A DNA stretch of 64,000 nt from an uncultured Rhodospirillales bacterium (GTDB taxonomy: Bacteria; Pseudomonadota; Alphaproteobacteria; Azospirillales; Azospirillaceae): assembly GCA_903920145.1 (NCBI GenBank), contig CAIXKV010000184.1:23111-87110 (forward strand). The letters are read 5' to 3'. A model generated the notes under the pieces. It searched no databases, had not been told where the DNA came from, and saw only the letters and a list, made by a program, of their open reading frames with translations. Below are positions 1-10,411 of the stretch, piece by piece (positions within the stretch are counted from its first letter, which is position 1; every line of letters begins with the position of its first letter). The translations under genes and the position numbers were made by a program.

Positions 1-1649
1 GCCTCGGTAAAGGCTAAGACTTCTTGACGAGCCGCTTCCAAAGCGGCACCACTCAGATTGGGAGCGCTGTCGGTAGCCAAAGCTTTCAGCTCGGTAACAC
101 ACCGATCTAAGGGCTCCCGACAGTGGGCGCCACCGGCGAACCCTTCTGCCACCACGCGCGTACTCTCGACCAACGCTCCCCCTCGGCTCTGAATCCGCCC
201 CAACACCGTTGCAGCCTCGGCGCCAGTGCGACGCAACCGATCCACGGCTTGATCCAAAGCGCCTCTGAGGGCCACCACGTCCCTGGTCCCTTCGGCACCA
301 ATCGTGGTACGGGTGCTAATATCCCCCGCCGTTGCAACCACTCGTCCCAAATTAGCCGCCACGGCCTCCACCTGAGCGCGGGTGAGCGAGGCGTAGGCTT
401 GCAATTGCTGGGCGATCACGTTCAAAGCCCGTCCCTTGACCCCCATATTGCCGCATTTAATTGAGGCATTGAGCCCCATCAGTCGCATGTCACCATTAAC
501 GCCGTTCAGTCCCCGCATCAGCTCCCCGGCCCGCCCTGCCGCTTCGGCCACCTGCCGAAGGCTCTGTTCGGCCTGTTCACGACTGCTCGCGAATTTGGCA
601 AACAGCGCGCTTGCGGTTTCCAGGTCTTTTTCAATGTCAAGAAGGGTCAGACCGTCACCACCGAAGCTCTGCTCACAGGCCGCGCCGACCGCTGGCACGC
701 CTGCCGCCATGGCTGCGAGATTCCGCCCCACGTCATTGACGGCGGTTCGATACCCCTCTTCTGCAAAGGATACCTGCCGCGCCTGAAGATCGGCAATGCC
801 ATTGACAAAGACCGGACGCTGACCGGAACCCAGCCCAGACGCATCGGGAGCCTCAATCATCTCGGCAGCCACGATCAACGCCCGTTCCACATGCTCGAGT
901 CTTTGACGGGTGATGTCGTAAATCTGCAAGTCTGAAACCAAATCGGCAATATGGGCAAACAGCGAACGCAACCGATCGGGAATATCTCGAACCCCGAGCT
1001 TGGCCCGCCGCTGCCGCTCGCGCATCTCGGCCATGGCGACGGTCAGACGACCGGCCACGGCGTCCAACTCGCGCAACCCTTCGGCTTCAACTGTGCTTTG
1101 CAGCGACAGGGCATGGGACGCCGCAAGCCTTAGCGCGCTCAACTCGGTACCGACTGCCGCAATTGTTCGCTCACCACTGAGAGCCAGACGAGCGATTTCC
1201 CGCGTAAACACCGAAAAGTCGACGCCGCTATCATTCAGTTGCGCCGATTCAATTTTGGCATTAATGGCCAGCACCCGAACATCGAACATCACGCGAGTCA
1301 GGGCCGTCAAGGCCTTCAGCATGACATCGGTGGTGGCCACCATTTCCGCCAAGGATTCGGCCAACCCATCCCGGCGATGCCGCAAGCTGCCAACCTGATT
1401 GGCGGCCTCGGTCAGGCCGGACACCATGGCCTCGAACTCTGTCGACGCCAGCAGCGCGCCTGCGGTTTCGGCATCAGCGGAAAGGGCCGCAACTCGACCA
1501 TGAAGATCGCGCAACCGATCGCCTGTGGCCAAAAAAACCTTTTCCAGAGGCGGAAAAAGAACGGCGAAACGCCCAGCAACCGTTCGCAGTTGCTGGGCCC
1601 AAGCCGACAGGGAGTCGCTACGGACAGGGCTCCAGGTATCGGCACTCAT
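1..1649 (-). CDS. Soluble MCP-like chemotaxis protein (partial, runs off left edge)
   Basis: An open frame of 549 codons with no stop inside the window, so the C-terminus is missing. The start ATG overlaps the cheD stop (ATGA), showing translational coupling in the che operon. No membrane segment or signal peptide is seen; the protein is long, Ala-rich and helical. Two segments look like the hairpin tip of methyl-accepting proteins: one near residues 135-150 (AINAKIESAQ) and one near residues 395-420 (MGLNASIKCG followed by RALNVIAQQL). Compare [21 protein letters not shown] in true receptors. Both copies are degenerate. A cytoplasmic receptor-like scaffold or signalling protein of the che cluster is likely; its exact role is unknown. 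Confidence 0.75.
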   Translation of the reverse strand, partial: MSADTWSPVRSDSLSAWAQQLRTVAGRFAVLFPPLEKVFLATGDRLRDLHGRVAALSADAETAGALLASTEFEAMVSGLTEAANQVGSLRHRRDGLAESLAEMVATTDVMLKALTALTRVMFDVRVLAINAKIESAQLNDSGVDFSVFTREIARLALSGERTIAAVGTELSALRLAASHALSLQSTVEAEGLRELDAVAGRLTVAMAEMRERQRRAKLGVRDIPDRLRSLFAHIADLVSDLQIYDITRQRLEHVERALIVAAEMIEAPDASGLGSGQRPVFVNGIADLQARQVSFAEEGYRTAVNDVGRNLAAMAAGVPAVGAACEQSFGGDGLTLLDIEKDLETASALFAKFASSREQAEQSLRQVAEAAGRAGELMRGLNGVNGDMRLMGLNASIKCGNMGVKGRALNVIAQQLQAYASLTRAQVEAVAANLGRVVATAGDISTRTTIGAEGTRDVVALRGALDQAVDRLRRTGAEAATVLGRIQSRGGALVESTRVVAEGFAGGAHCREPLDRCVTELKALATDSAPNLSGAALEAARQEVLAFTE

Positions 1650-2290
1650 GACGGTTCCCCATTTCGCGTGACCGTCCCGCAGGTCGGGCATGGTTCACTC
1701 CGGTTATTCCCGACGGATTCCCCAGAGGCCCCCCCCCGACTCACCCGCCGCCGCAACAACCGCCGCCGAGGTCCGGCGGCCGCAGCCACCGCAACCGCAG
1801 CGGCTCCTGTACTCACAATCGGTCGTACCCAAACATCGCCACACGCAGTACATTGCAACAGGACAATCCCTTGATCCCCGGCCAATCGTCCAGCCACAAT
1901 GGGAATCCGCTGTCGACGCAGCTCCCGCACCGCCAGCCTCAAATTACGGCGTCCGATGGATACGCCTCCGGCTTCCGCCACCAAGACGCTAGCGCCACCA
2001 AAGACCTTGGCTTGCAGGTCTTCGATTTGGCTGCCCAGACTGACCATAGACTCCACCAGCGCCGGAATCGCCACATCACCAAACCGAACCGAAGGGGCCT
2101 CGGTACTTGGCCGAATCGGCAACAAAAAATGATTCATACCCCCAAAACGCAAACGTCGATCCCACAGGCAAACTGCAACACAAGAGCCTAAAATTGTACT
2201 AATCAGGTGCGGCTCACGCTCACAAAAGACTTGCCCCGGCAATAGCCTCAGAGTCGGTCGATCAGGAGGAGCAGGCGGAGCGTAAGACAT
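1646..2290 (-). CDS. cheD: CheD, chemoreceptor glutamine deamidase
   Basis: CheD deamidates specific glutamines of chemoreceptors and can bind CheC in other species. The core motifs are present: LISTILGSC with the catalytic Cys, and GGMNHFLLP with the catalytic His. The body resembles a normal CheD, but an Ala/Arg-rich extension follows and ends in CPTCGT. Together with an earlier CTACG this gives two CxxC pairs, possibly a metal site, which is unusual. The start is uncertain: a GTG at 2353 would add 21 residues, but neither start has a strong ribosome binding site. The ATG is used here because the sequence before it looks unlike CheD. Last recognised che gene before the MCP-like protein, which it overlaps by 4 nt. 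Confidence 0.9.
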   Translation of the reverse strand: MSYAPPAPPDRPTLRLLPGQVFCEREPHLISTILGSCVAVCLWDRRLRFGGMNHFLLPIRPSTEAPSVRFGDVAIPALVESMVSLGSQIEDLQAKVFGGASVLVAEAGGVSIGRRNLRLAVRELRRQRIPIVAGRLAGDQGIVLLQCTACGDVWVRPIVSTGAAAVAVAAAAGPRRRLLRRRVSRGGASGESVGNNRSEPCPTCGTVTRNGEPS

Positions 2291-2543
2291 CACGGAAATC
2301 TTTGGTGTGCTTTTGCGCTGGGAAGGACAAGGAAAAGGCGAGATTTTTCCCACCTTTCAAAATCCGAGGCGGGAAACGAGGCTAAGAAGACCCAAGGGGT
2401 AAGCCAACCGACGCACTCCCAACCTAGCGGTCACTGTAAGGGAACGCCCACCCCTAGACAAGAGAGGTTGTCAACCACAGATCGCTATTCCGTGGACGTC
2501 TCCGCACCCCGTCCAAGACCGCATGCCTCCTTTTGGCTCGGCT

Positions 2544-4691
2544 TCAATAGCGTTCGAAAGCGGCGTCTTCGGAATCTTTATGCGAAGCATGCTCATCAAG
2601 CTTGAGTTGAAAGCCCTTGCCCCCACTGCTCGCCCCGGCCAGCGGACGCCCGGCCGTCGCCCCCCGGTGGCCGGGCTCGGAACGACGGGGCGGCTCGGCG
2701 GGGATCCGACGAACGAGCCGTTCGGCCCGGTTTCCCGAACGTTCGGGCAATGATGGACGCTCAGGCGGTAAGGCCGTAGGCCGTTGATGGCCGTTGCCGT
2801 TATTTTTCCCTCCCACTCCAACCGCAGCCACGGAAAAGAACGAAATCGTAGCCTGGAGCCGTTGAGCCTGTGCCGCTAATTCCTCAGACGTTGACGACAT
2901 CTCTTCGGCGCTGGCGGCATTTTGTTGGGTCACTTGATCGAGCTGTTGAATCGCAACATTAATTTGTTCGGCCCCAGCATTTTGCTCGCGCGAAGCCGAC
3001 GTGATTTCCGCCACTAAACTTGCCGTATGTTGAATATCCGGAACCAATTTGGTTAGCATTTGCCCGGCCTGTTCCGAAACCCCCAAGGTTTGAATCGACA
3101 AAGCACCGATCTCAGCCGCTGCCAACTGGCTACGCTCGGCCAATTTGCGAACTTCCGACGCCACCACGGCAAAGCCGCGCCCGTGCTCCCCGGCCCGCGC
3201 CGCCTCAATGGCAGCATTCAGCGCCAGCAAGTCGGTTTGGCGGGCGATTTCCTGAACGATGGTAATCTTTTCGGCGATGGTCTTCATGGCCGCGACGGCT
3301 TTGGCCACAGCTTCGCCACTTTTGCTGGCATCGGCTGCCGATTGGCGAGCAGTCTTCTCGGTTTCAGTGGCGTTATCAGCGTTCTGGCGAATGTTAGCTG
3401 CCATCTCCTCCATGGAACTGGACGCTTCTTCGGTGGAGGCCGCCTGTTCCGAAACCCCCTGGGACAAGCTATCGGCGCTGGCACTGAGTTGCTCACTTCC
3501 CGCTGCAACATTCTCAGCCGCAGAGCGCACATCGCCTACCACATCGCGCAACCTCTCAACCATCACATTGAGATGATCGATCAAATCGCCGATCTCTTCC
3601 CGTCCGCGATATTCGACTGTTGCGCCCAGATCTCCATCGGCCACGGCGCGAGCCAAACCGGCTGCCCGCCCTAATCCTCGGGCAATCGTCAAGGAAATCC
3701 AAAGGGCGACCCCAATTCCGATGACAATCGAGGCCAAGGCCATAATCATCAACGAGGTCCGCGAAGTGGTATAGGTCTGTCCAGACTCGTCCACAGCCTC
3801 TTGCAAGGATTGACGGTTGAGTTGAATGATGCTGTCTAACGATCCTTCAATTCGCTTGATCAACTCACTATCGCGCCCGGCTGACAAAACTCTCGCTTTT
3901 TCATCGCCATTTTCGATGGCCAAATCCCGAACCTGTCGATCAAGCGCAACAAACCCGTCCCAACCTCCGGCAAATCGTTGAAATTCAGCCCGAGGCCCGA
4001 CGGCGAGGTGATCCCGCACCGCTGCGATCGTTGTCTGGATTGCGCGAAGCTCGCTCTCAATATGTTGATTCTGATCTTTGAGTGCAGCATCGTCTTCGAC
4101 CAATAGAAAGGCCCGTTCTTCGCCCTGAATTCGCAATAGATTTTCCGGCAACTCCGTTAAAACCGTCAACGTTGCGGCATCTGTTCCCGATGTTACCGTT
4201 CGAATTATATCTTTAAGGGCATTGAAAGCGACCACAAAGGCTTCATCAGCCTTACCAAGCGATAACGCGATTGCCTTAGCACTCGAATTCAAAGTTGCAA
4301 GCTGGACAACTTCATCTTCTGACTTAATCAGATCATCATGAAATTGGGCTATTTCTTCTAATTTTTTACGAATATCTCCTAAAGAAATGCCAAGCAGGCG
4401 TGTCATTTCGTCTTGAATATCGGCTCTTTTCTTCTTAAGGTCGTTCGCAAAATGAGCAATTTTTTGATCATCGGTTTCATTAACTAAATTCTTCTCGGAT
4501 CTTGCGAGCAATGAAAAGTCATTCTCAAGCCGCAAAATTAACCGTTGGCTTAACACCGGCCCGCTCACGGCCACATCGAATCGTTGGTTAACGACCCCCA
4601 GATTATCCACTGCGAGATAGGCCGAAACCGCCGCCAATATCAGCAGTGCTGCAAAAGAAGCCGCCAGCCGAGCCCTGATGGTAAAACGCAT
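2544..4691 (-). CDS. Methyl-accepting chemotaxis protein (shorter signalling arm)
   Basis: A transmembrane chemoreceptor of 715 residues. TM1 lies near residues 8-28, a helical periplasmic domain follows, and TM2 is near 313-335. A HAMP domain comes next, then the signalling coiled coil with the hairpin tip [20 protein letters not shown]. After the coiled coil there is a flexible Pro/Arg-rich tail of about 90 residues that ends in AFERY, matching the aromatic-x-x-aromatic pattern of CheR/CheB tethering pentapeptides (E. coli NWETF). It is closely related to the receptor at 5827-8151, with long stretches identical at DNA level, but its coiled coil lacks that protein's 3+3 extra heptads. The periplasmic domain is more AT-rich than the signalling half. 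Confidence 0.95.
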   Translation of the reverse strand: MRFTIRARLAASFAALLILAAVSAYLAVDNLGVVNQRFDVAVSGPVLSQRLILRLENDFSLLARSEKNLVNETDDQKIAHFANDLKKKRADIQDEMTRLLGISLGDIRKKLEEIAQFHDDLIKSEDEVVQLATLNSSAKAIALSLGKADEAFVVAFNALKDIIRTVTSGTDAATLTVLTELPENLLRIQGEERAFLLVEDDAALKDQNQHIESELRAIQTTIAAVRDHLAVGPRAEFQRFAGGWDGFVALDRQVRDLAIENGDEKARVLSAGRDSELIKRIEGSLDSIIQLNRQSLQEAVDESGQTYTTSRTSLMIMALASIVIGIGVALWISLTIARGLGRAAGLARAVADGDLGATVEYRGREEIGDLIDHLNVMVERLRDVVGDVRSAAENVAAGSEQLSASADSLSQGVSEQAASTEEASSSMEEMAANIRQNADNATETEKTARQSAADASKSGEAVAKAVAAMKTIAEKITIVQEIARQTDLLALNAAIEAARAGEHGRGFAVVASEVRKLAERSQLAAAEIGALSIQTLGVSEQAGQMLTKLVPDIQHTASLVAEITSASREQNAGAEQINVAIQQLDQVTQQNAASAEEMSSTSEELAAQAQRLQATISFFSVAAVGVGGKNNGNGHQRPTALPPERPSLPERSGNRAERLVRRIPAEPPRRSEPGHRGATAGRPLAGASSGGKGFQLKLDEHASHKDSEDAAFERY

Positions 4692-4739
4692 GGTGGGAAC
4701 TCTCCCCGTTTCATCCAGGCAATGGCGGTGTCTGATCGA

Positions 4740-5282
4740 TCAGCCGCCCTGGGTTAGATCGTCCAGAGTAAACACTCGGTTAAGGTTAAGCACAATGACG
4801 AACTGATCATGCCGGCGGCCAATCCCCCGAATAATCTCGGAACGCCAGCGCGTTCCAATCTCGGGTGGCGGCCCCATTTCGCCGGCATCCAGAGTCGTCA
4901 CCTCGTGGACGCGATCGGTCAGGGCACCCAACACCAGCGGACGCCCCTCCACCACCACTTCCAACACCACGATTCGCGAACGGTCGGTGGGTTCGGCAGG
5001 CGGCATTCCAAACTTGATCCGCAGATCGATAACCGGGACTGCTTTTCCCCGGACATCAATCATACCGCGCACCCACGGCGGCATATTTGGAACCCGGCTA
5101 AACGGACACAGATCGAGCACTTCTCTGACCTGAGCAACGGTAATGGCAAAAGTTTCGTCGCCAACGCCACAGGTCAAATACTGAACGGCATCATCCAAAA
5201 GGGCCGGACGGGCAACGGCATGACGTGGGCGGGATGAGGCAAGCTGGGACGTCACCAACGGAGACGTTACGGGCTGGGGCAT
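4740..5282 (-). CDS. cheW: CheW coupling protein (second copy)
   Basis: CheW links receptors to CheA. The 180-residue protein shows the CheW fold signatures: FAITVAQVREVL, a proline-containing RVPNMPPWVRGMIDVRG segment, VIDLRIKFG, RIVVLEV and a final MGPPPEIGTRWRSEIIRGIG region. An N-terminal extension of about 30 residues precedes the domain. It lies between another cheW (5310-5849) and the shorter-arm receptor, so each receptor of the cluster is directly followed or preceded by a coupling protein. The ATG at 5282 has AAGGA about 11 nt upstream. Pairing of each CheW with one receptor class is plausible but is inference. Confidence 0.95.
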   Translation of the reverse strand: MPQPVTSPLVTSQLASSRPRHAVARPALLDDAVQYLTCGVGDETFAITVAQVREVLDLCPFSRVPNMPPWVRGMIDVRGKAVPVIDLRIKFGMPPAEPTDRSRIVVLEVVVEGRPLVLGALTDRVHEVTTLDAGEMGPPPEIGTRWRSEIIRGIGRRHDQFVIVLNLNRVFTLDDLTQGG

Positions 5283-5309
5283 GGCCGCGAGATCCTTCTG
5301 GAAAGCCGT

Positions 5310-5849
5310 TTACGATAAGGCCAACAGATCAGGACGGATCGGCGCATCCGCACGAATACCGGTCCAGGCTGACTCCTCGGATGCAAACACTTGATCGATA
5401 TTGGCAATAATGATGAAGTCATCACCACGTTTTCCGATCGCCTGGATAAAATCCGTGCGCCAACGCATACCAATCCGGGGCACCTCTTCCAAAGCCGCCG
5501 CCGCCACTTCGGTCACTTCATATACTTTGTCTGCCAGCGCCCCCACCATCGTCGGTTCATCATCGATCCGCACCTCCAGCACGACAATACGGGTGTCGCG
5601 CGTGTGCGTAATAGAGGGCATTCCGAATTTAGTGCGAAGGTCAGTCACGGTAATGACCTTGCCTCGAACATTAATCAACCCCTTAATAAAAGGGCGACTG
5701 TTGGGAATACGGGTAATCGGCATCAAATCGAGCACTTCATGAACACGCTCGGTTGCGATGGCAAAAATCTCGTCCGCAAGCCCCAAGGTTAAAACCTGAA
5801 GGGAATCGCGACCTCCGGTGGCAGCCTCAATAGCGCTCGAAAGCGGCAT
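5310..5849 (-). CDS. cheW: CheW coupling protein (first copy)
   Basis: A 179-residue CheW. Recognisable parts are [50 protein letters not shown] and [17 protein letters not shown]. The gene overlaps the 3' end of the upstream receptor gene. Three in-frame ATGs exist (5882, 5858, 5849); the last is chosen because AAGGA sits 8 nt before it, while the earlier ones lack this. The coupling by overlap suggests that receptor and CheW are made in fixed proportion. It is clearly distinct in sequence from the second CheW at 4740-5282, so this is not a recent tandem duplication, unlike the receptors. Confidence 0.95.
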   Translation of the reverse strand: MPLSSAIEAATGGRDSLQVLTLGLADEIFAIATERVHEVLDLMPITRIPNSRPFIKGLINVRGKVITVTDLRTKFGMPSITHTRDTRIVVLEVRIDDEPTMVGALADKVYEVTEVAAAALEEVPRIGMRWRTDFIQAIGKRGDDFIIIANIDQVFASEESAWTGIRADAPIRPDLLALS

Positions 5850-8151
5850 CGTCGGCATCCTTATGGTGGGCGGTGGTGGCATCTAATTTCAGGGCAAAGC
5901 CCTTAACCGGACCCAAGGCATGAGATACGCGGTGGGTGTCGGCAATCGCATCATATTTGCTCCCCCCCCCCGCCGGCTTGGCAGCGGCGTTAGAGGGTCG
6001 TCCCGTGGCTGGGCGAACCGGCGGTCGCTGCCGCCCGACCGGCTCTCCTCCCGGCCTCCGGTTTGGCCGTTCTGGCGGAGGCGGAGACGGAGGCGGAGGC
6101 GACGATGGCGTCTGGGCTGGCTGGCGCGGAGCCACTCCCCAGCCATTCTGGGAGACATCAGCTAGAGTGAAGAAGGCAATGGTCTCACGCAATTGCTGGG
6201 CCTGAGCCGACAATTGCTCGGATGTTGCCGACAATTGCGTTGAGATTTCGGATAACTGTGCCGATGTTGCGGATAACTCTTCGGTGGTTGAAGACATTTC
6301 TTCGGCACCGGCGGCATTCTGTTGCGTGACCTGATCAAGCTGCTGAATTGCGATATTAATTTGTTCGGCTCCAGCATTTTGCTCACGCGAGGCCGAGGTA
6401 ATTTCAGCCACCAGTGTCGCTGTTCGCTGGATATCAGGAACCAATTTGGTCAGCATTTGCCCGGCCTGTTCCGAAACCCCTAGGGTTTGAGTCGACAGGG
6501 CGCCAATTTCAGCCGCTGCCAACTGGCTACGCTCGGCCAATTTGCGAACTTCCGACGCCACCACGGCAAAGCCGCGCCCGTGCTCCCCGGCCCGCGCCGC
6601 CTCAATGGCAGCATTCAGCGCCAGCAGGTCGGTTTGGCGAGCGATTTCCTGAACGATGGTAATCTTCTCGGCGATGGTTTTCATGGCCGCCACCGCTTTG
6701 GCCACAGCCTCACCGCTCTTGTCAGCATCAACCGCCGATTGACGAGCAATCTTTTCGGTTTCGGTGGCATTATCGGCGTTCTGGCGAATGTTAGCCGCCA
6801 TCTGCTCCATGGAACTGGACGCTTCTTCGGTGGAAGCTGCCTGTTCCGAAACCCCTTGGGATAAACTGTCGGCACTTGCGCTTAACTGTTGACTGCCGGT
6901 TGCGACATTGCTGGCTCCAGACGAAACGCTTTCCGCACCCGAGGCCACACTTCCCGCCCCTGCCGCAACATTTTCAGCGCCAGTCACAATATCTTCAACC
7001 ACTTGACGCAAACGATCGACCATTCCATTCAAATGATTGATGAGATCGCCAATTTCTTCCCGACCTCGATAATCCACGGTGGCGCTTAGATTGCCTTCAG
7101 ACACCGCTTGGGCCAAGCTGCTCGCTCGGTTCAATCCCCGAGAAATAGTCAGGGAAATCCATAACGCCACCCCAAAACCAACAATGATCGACGCCAAGGC
7201 CATAATCAGCAAATTGATCCGAGAGGTCTCAAATGTATTACCGGCAGCAGCCACGGCCTCTTTCAAAAGGCCATGATTCATGTCGATGATCGATTTGATC
7301 ACGGCGTCGATCTTATCTTGAAGCTCTTGGTTCCGGCCCGATAATAAATCCGTGGCATGGGCCGTACCGTTTTCCACGCCATAGGCCACCGCTTTTTTAT
7401 GAAGCGGCAAAAAAGCCTCCCAGGCGGTTTGGAATTGCTGGAATGACGCGCGCTGTGCTGGACTGACATGCTCGCCCAAGGCAACCAATTGATTCTGAAT
7501 AGCCTGAAGCAAATGATCGTGATGCTGATTATACTCGGCAATAACTTTGTCATCTGTTAAAAGAATTAACAGAGATTCGTAATATTGAATGCGCTGAATT
7601 TCGGCAGGAAGCTGTGCCAGAATAGCGGCCCCTTGGGGGTCGGCAGCGCCGCCGCCAGCGTCCCCAACTGCCGACAACCGCTGTATAACCAGATCAAAGG
7701 CATCTCCGGCCTTGCCAACCAAAAGCTCTGTTCCACGAGCTGTCGAATTTTGCATGGCGTAACGGATCAAATTGTCTTGTGATTTTATCAATTCCGCATA
7801 AAGAGGCTCCATTTCATCCAATTTTTTACGTCCTAAGTCCGTTCCGACCTCGCGCAAATACGTTATTTGCCCCTGTATTTCGGCACGCTGCGCAATAATT
7901 TGATCTGTAATTCGTTTTATTTTATCATCCTCGGTTTGCAGCACCAACTGTTTTTCGAGGGCTGAAAGATTTAAGAAGTCTTTCCGCAACTTTTCTTCAA
8001 TTAAAGCTCGAGTAACCGGACCATCAACGGTTTTATTAAAGCTTTCATTTACAGCCCCAAGATTATTAACGCCAAGATATGCAGAAATGGCGCTAAGAAA
8101 TAACACCAACCCGAATGCCGCCGCCAGCCTTGCTTTGATGGTAAAGCGCAT
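5827..8151 (-). CDS. Methyl-accepting chemotaxis protein (extended signalling arm)
   Basis: A transmembrane chemoreceptor of 774 residues. TM1 is near 11-31, the periplasmic helical domain near 32-312, TM2 near 313-335, HAMP near 337-388, and the signalling coiled coil near 390-660 with the tip [20 protein letters not shown]. Compared with the receptor at 2544-4691 it carries 21 extra residues (399-419, repeats of type AxSVxSG) in the descending arm and 21 extra residues (627-647, repeats of type SATSxQL) in the ascending arm. This is a symmetric lengthening by three heptads. A Pro-rich tail (about 675-720) ends in the same AFERY tether. It directly follows cheA in transcription order. Confidence 0.95.
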   Translation of the reverse strand: MRFTIKARLAAAFGLVLFLSAISAYLGVNNLGAVNESFNKTVDGPVTRALIEEKLRKDFLNLSALEKQLVLQTEDDKIKRITDQIIAQRAEIQGQITYLREVGTDLGRKKLDEMEPLYAELIKSQDNLIRYAMQNSTARGTELLVGKAGDAFDLVIQRLSAVGDAGGGAADPQGAAILAQLPAEIQRIQYYESLLILLTDDKVIAEYNQHHDHLLQAIQNQLVALGEHVSPAQRASFQQFQTAWEAFLPLHKKAVAYGVENGTAHATDLLSGRNQELQDKIDAVIKSIIDMNHGLLKEAVAAAGNTFETSRINLLIMALASIIVGFGVALWISLTISRGLNRASSLAQAVSEGNLSATVDYRGREEIGDLINHLNGMVDRLRQVVEDIVTGAENVAAGAGSVASGAESVSSGASNVATGSQQLSASADSLSQGVSEQAASTEEASSSMEQMAANIRQNADNATETEKIARQSAVDADKSGEAVAKAVAAMKTIAEKITIVQEIARQTDLLALNAAIEAARAGEHGRGFAVVASEVRKLAERSQLAAAEIGALSTQTLGVSEQAGQMLTKLVPDIQRTATLVAEITSASREQNAGAEQINIAIQQLDQVTQQNAAGAEEMSSTTEELSATSAQLSEISTQLSATSEQLSAQAQQLRETIAFFTLADVSQNGWGVAPRQPAQTPSSPPPPSPPPPERPNRRPGGEPVGRQRPPVRPATGRPSNAAAKPAGGGSKYDAIADTHRVSHALGPVKGFALKLDATTAHHKDADDAAFERY

Positions 8152-8213
8152 TTTTTCTTCTCCTTATTTCGAACCGACAGCGGCCCAAGGCATAACCAAG
8201 AGTATAATGAACC

Positions 8214-10352
8214 CTAGAATGCTCTAGCACTGGCCTCACGATCACGAGCAAATTTGATCAAATGGGGAATGTCTAAGATAAGCGCCACCGCCCCATCGCC
8301 GAGAATCGTTGCTCCCGAAAAACCTTCAAGATCGCGATGCATCCGTGACAGTGATTTGATCACGGTCTGATGTTGGCCGATGACCTGATCCACCACCAAC
8401 CCGACGCGGGCTTCACCCATGGTGACAATCACTACTTTTTGAATCAACTCAGGCTCGCCGGGAACGTCAAACAATCGGCGCAGGCGAATAAAAGCAACAA
8501 TCTCCCCGCGAATATTTAAGAAACTCCGACCGCCCGAGCGGATATCTTCTAAGCGAGTCAATTCAACGCACTCTTCAACCGCCGACAGCGGCACCACATA
8601 ACGTTCATCACCAACCCGAACCAACAAGCCGTCAATGATGGCCAAGGTTAATGGCAGCTTCAGGGTGATGGCCGTGCCCTGCCCTAGGGTGCTGGCCACC
8701 TCGATGGAGCCGCGCAAACCATCGATGGTGCGCTTGACCACATCCATGCCAACCCCCCGACCAGAAACGCTGGTGACGGCGGCGGCGGTAGAAAAGCCGG
8801 CTTGAAAGATACAGCCAAACAGCTCGGCATCGCTCACATCCTGCCCCGCCTGAAGCAATCCACGCTCCTCGGCCTTGGCTCGGATTGCGGCCCGATCCAG
8901 CCCATGGCCATCGTCTTCGATGGTGATCAAGACCTGGGCCCCGGAATGAACGGCCGATAGATGAACCAGCCCATTTTCGGACTTCCCTGCGACGGCCCGC
9001 CGTTCCCGATCTTCGATACCGTGATCAATGGCATTACGAATCAAATGAACCAACGGATCATTCAGGGATTCGATGACCGTTTTGTCCAACTCGGTCTCTT
9101 CGCCAGCGGTGGTCAACTCGACCGCTTTGCCCAACTCCCTGGATAGGTCATGCACCACCCGCCGGAATCGACCGAACAAGGTGCCGATCGGCAACATTCG
9201 GATGCTCATGGTGGTATCACGCAATTCCGAAGCCAATCGTTCGATGTCTTCGGAAATGGACTTCAAAAGCGGATTGGCTTCGGCAATGGCCACTTGCACC
9301 AAGCGGGCCTGAGCAATCACCAGTTCGCCGACCTGATCCATCAAGCTATCCAAACGCTCGGCGGGCACCCGAATGGTTCCGCCTGATACCGTGCTCTCCC
9401 GCGCCCGACTGACCTCTCGCAGATGCCGCTGTTCCCCAAGCGCCGAGGCCACCCGGTCTTCGGACACTTTTCCGGACTTGACCAGCAATGACCCCAACCG
9501 CTCCTGCCGACCCAACCCTTCGTCGACATCTGCCGGAGCAACATCACCGCGCTCGACCAAAATTTCGCCGAGCTTCCGACCAACAGCCCCGTCGTCTTCG
9601 ATGGGAATTTCATTGATGCTCAGGTCGGATTGGTCTGCAACGAACAAAAAAATCTCTTCAATGGCCGACTGAGCCGCCGTAGTGGTCAACAGCACATCCC
9701 AAGCCAAATAGCAGCTAACGGCCTCCATCTCTTCCAAAGTCGGAACGCCATCGGTAATCGGCAGCACGGTGCAGGTTCCCAGCGCCCGCAATTCATCCAG
9801 TAATGGCAAAGGATTACAGCCAATGGTCAGAACATTCTGACCAGGACGAAAGCGAATGCGAAACACATGCTCGTGCGGAGGCGACACCACCTTCGGCGCC
9901 GCCGCAGATTTGGTCAGGGGGGACTTGGCCGGGGTCGACTTGAGGGCGGACGATGCATCCCGGTTCTGGTGGCCGCTACTGCCTACGAAATCACGAATCG
10001 AGGCCAGCAGCGCCTCCCCCCGCAGCCGATCGGCGGTCTCTGGCCGTTCCAGTAGAACCCGAATATGGTCGGCGGCAGCCAGGGTCAGAGACACCAACTC
10101 TCGGGTGACCTGAAGCTCGCCATTTCTCACTAAGGCAAACGTGCTTTCGATATGATGGGTAAAGGCAGCCAGAGCGTCCCACCCGAACATGGCACCCGAC
10201 CCTTTTAGGGTGTGCAACGCGCGGAAAGCCTGATCAACCAGCGAACGGTCATCTGGAGCCGCTTCCAGGTCGAGCAACGCCCCCTCAAGCTGGACCAACA
10301 GATCAACCGCTTCCTGCCTAAAAATATCCGCTGGATCGGTTCCGCCCATCAT
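8214..10352 (-). CDS. cheA: CheA chemotaxis histidine kinase
   Basis: The central kinase of the array, 712 residues. An N-terminal Hpt domain carries the phosphoaccepting His in HTLKGSG (about residue 47). A P2-like region follows (about 155-245), then two GxLLVxxG-type segments, the dimerisation helices (LDSLMDQVGELVIAQA), the ATPase with HLIRNAIDHG, DDGHGLD and GRGVGMDVV, and the CheW-like P5 domain at the C-terminus. A GTG at 10385 would add 11 residues, but AAGGGGGGAG lies just before the tandem ATGs at 10352/10349, which decides the start. It sits between cheY and the long-arm receptor in the operon. Confidence 0.97.
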   Translation of the reverse strand: MMGGTDPADIFRQEAVDLLVQLEGALLDLEAAPDDRSLVDQAFRALHTLKGSGAMFGWDALAAFTHHIESTFALVRNGELQVTRELVSLTLAAADHIRVLLERPETADRLRGEALLASIRDFVGSSGHQNRDASSALKSTPAKSPLTKSAAAPKVVSPPHEHVFRIRFRPGQNVLTIGCNPLPLLDELRALGTCTVLPITDGVPTLEEMEAVSCYLAWDVLLTTTAAQSAIEEIFLFVADQSDLSINEIPIEDDGAVGRKLGEILVERGDVAPADVDEGLGRQERLGSLLVKSGKVSEDRVASALGEQRHLREVSRARESTVSGGTIRVPAERLDSLMDQVGELVIAQARLVQVAIAEANPLLKSISEDIERLASELRDTTMSIRMLPIGTLFGRFRRVVHDLSRELGKAVELTTAGEETELDKTVIESLNDPLVHLIRNAIDHGIEDRERRAVAGKSENGLVHLSAVHSGAQVLITIEDDGHGLDRAAIRAKAEERGLLQAGQDVSDAELFGCIFQAGFSTAAAVTSVSGRGVGMDVVKRTIDGLRGSIEVASTLGQGTAITLKLPLTLAIIDGLLVRVGDERYVVPLSAVEECVELTRLEDIRSGGRSFLNIRGEIVAFIRLRRLFDVPGEPELIQKVVIVTMGEARVGLVVDQVIGQHQTVIKSLSRMHRDLEGFSGATILGDGAVALILDIPHLIKFARDREASARAF

Positions 10353-10411
10353 CGCGCTCTCCCCCCTTGCCACTTGGGTCTCCACCGCGCGCGACTTCAG
10401 AGGAGCTGTCT

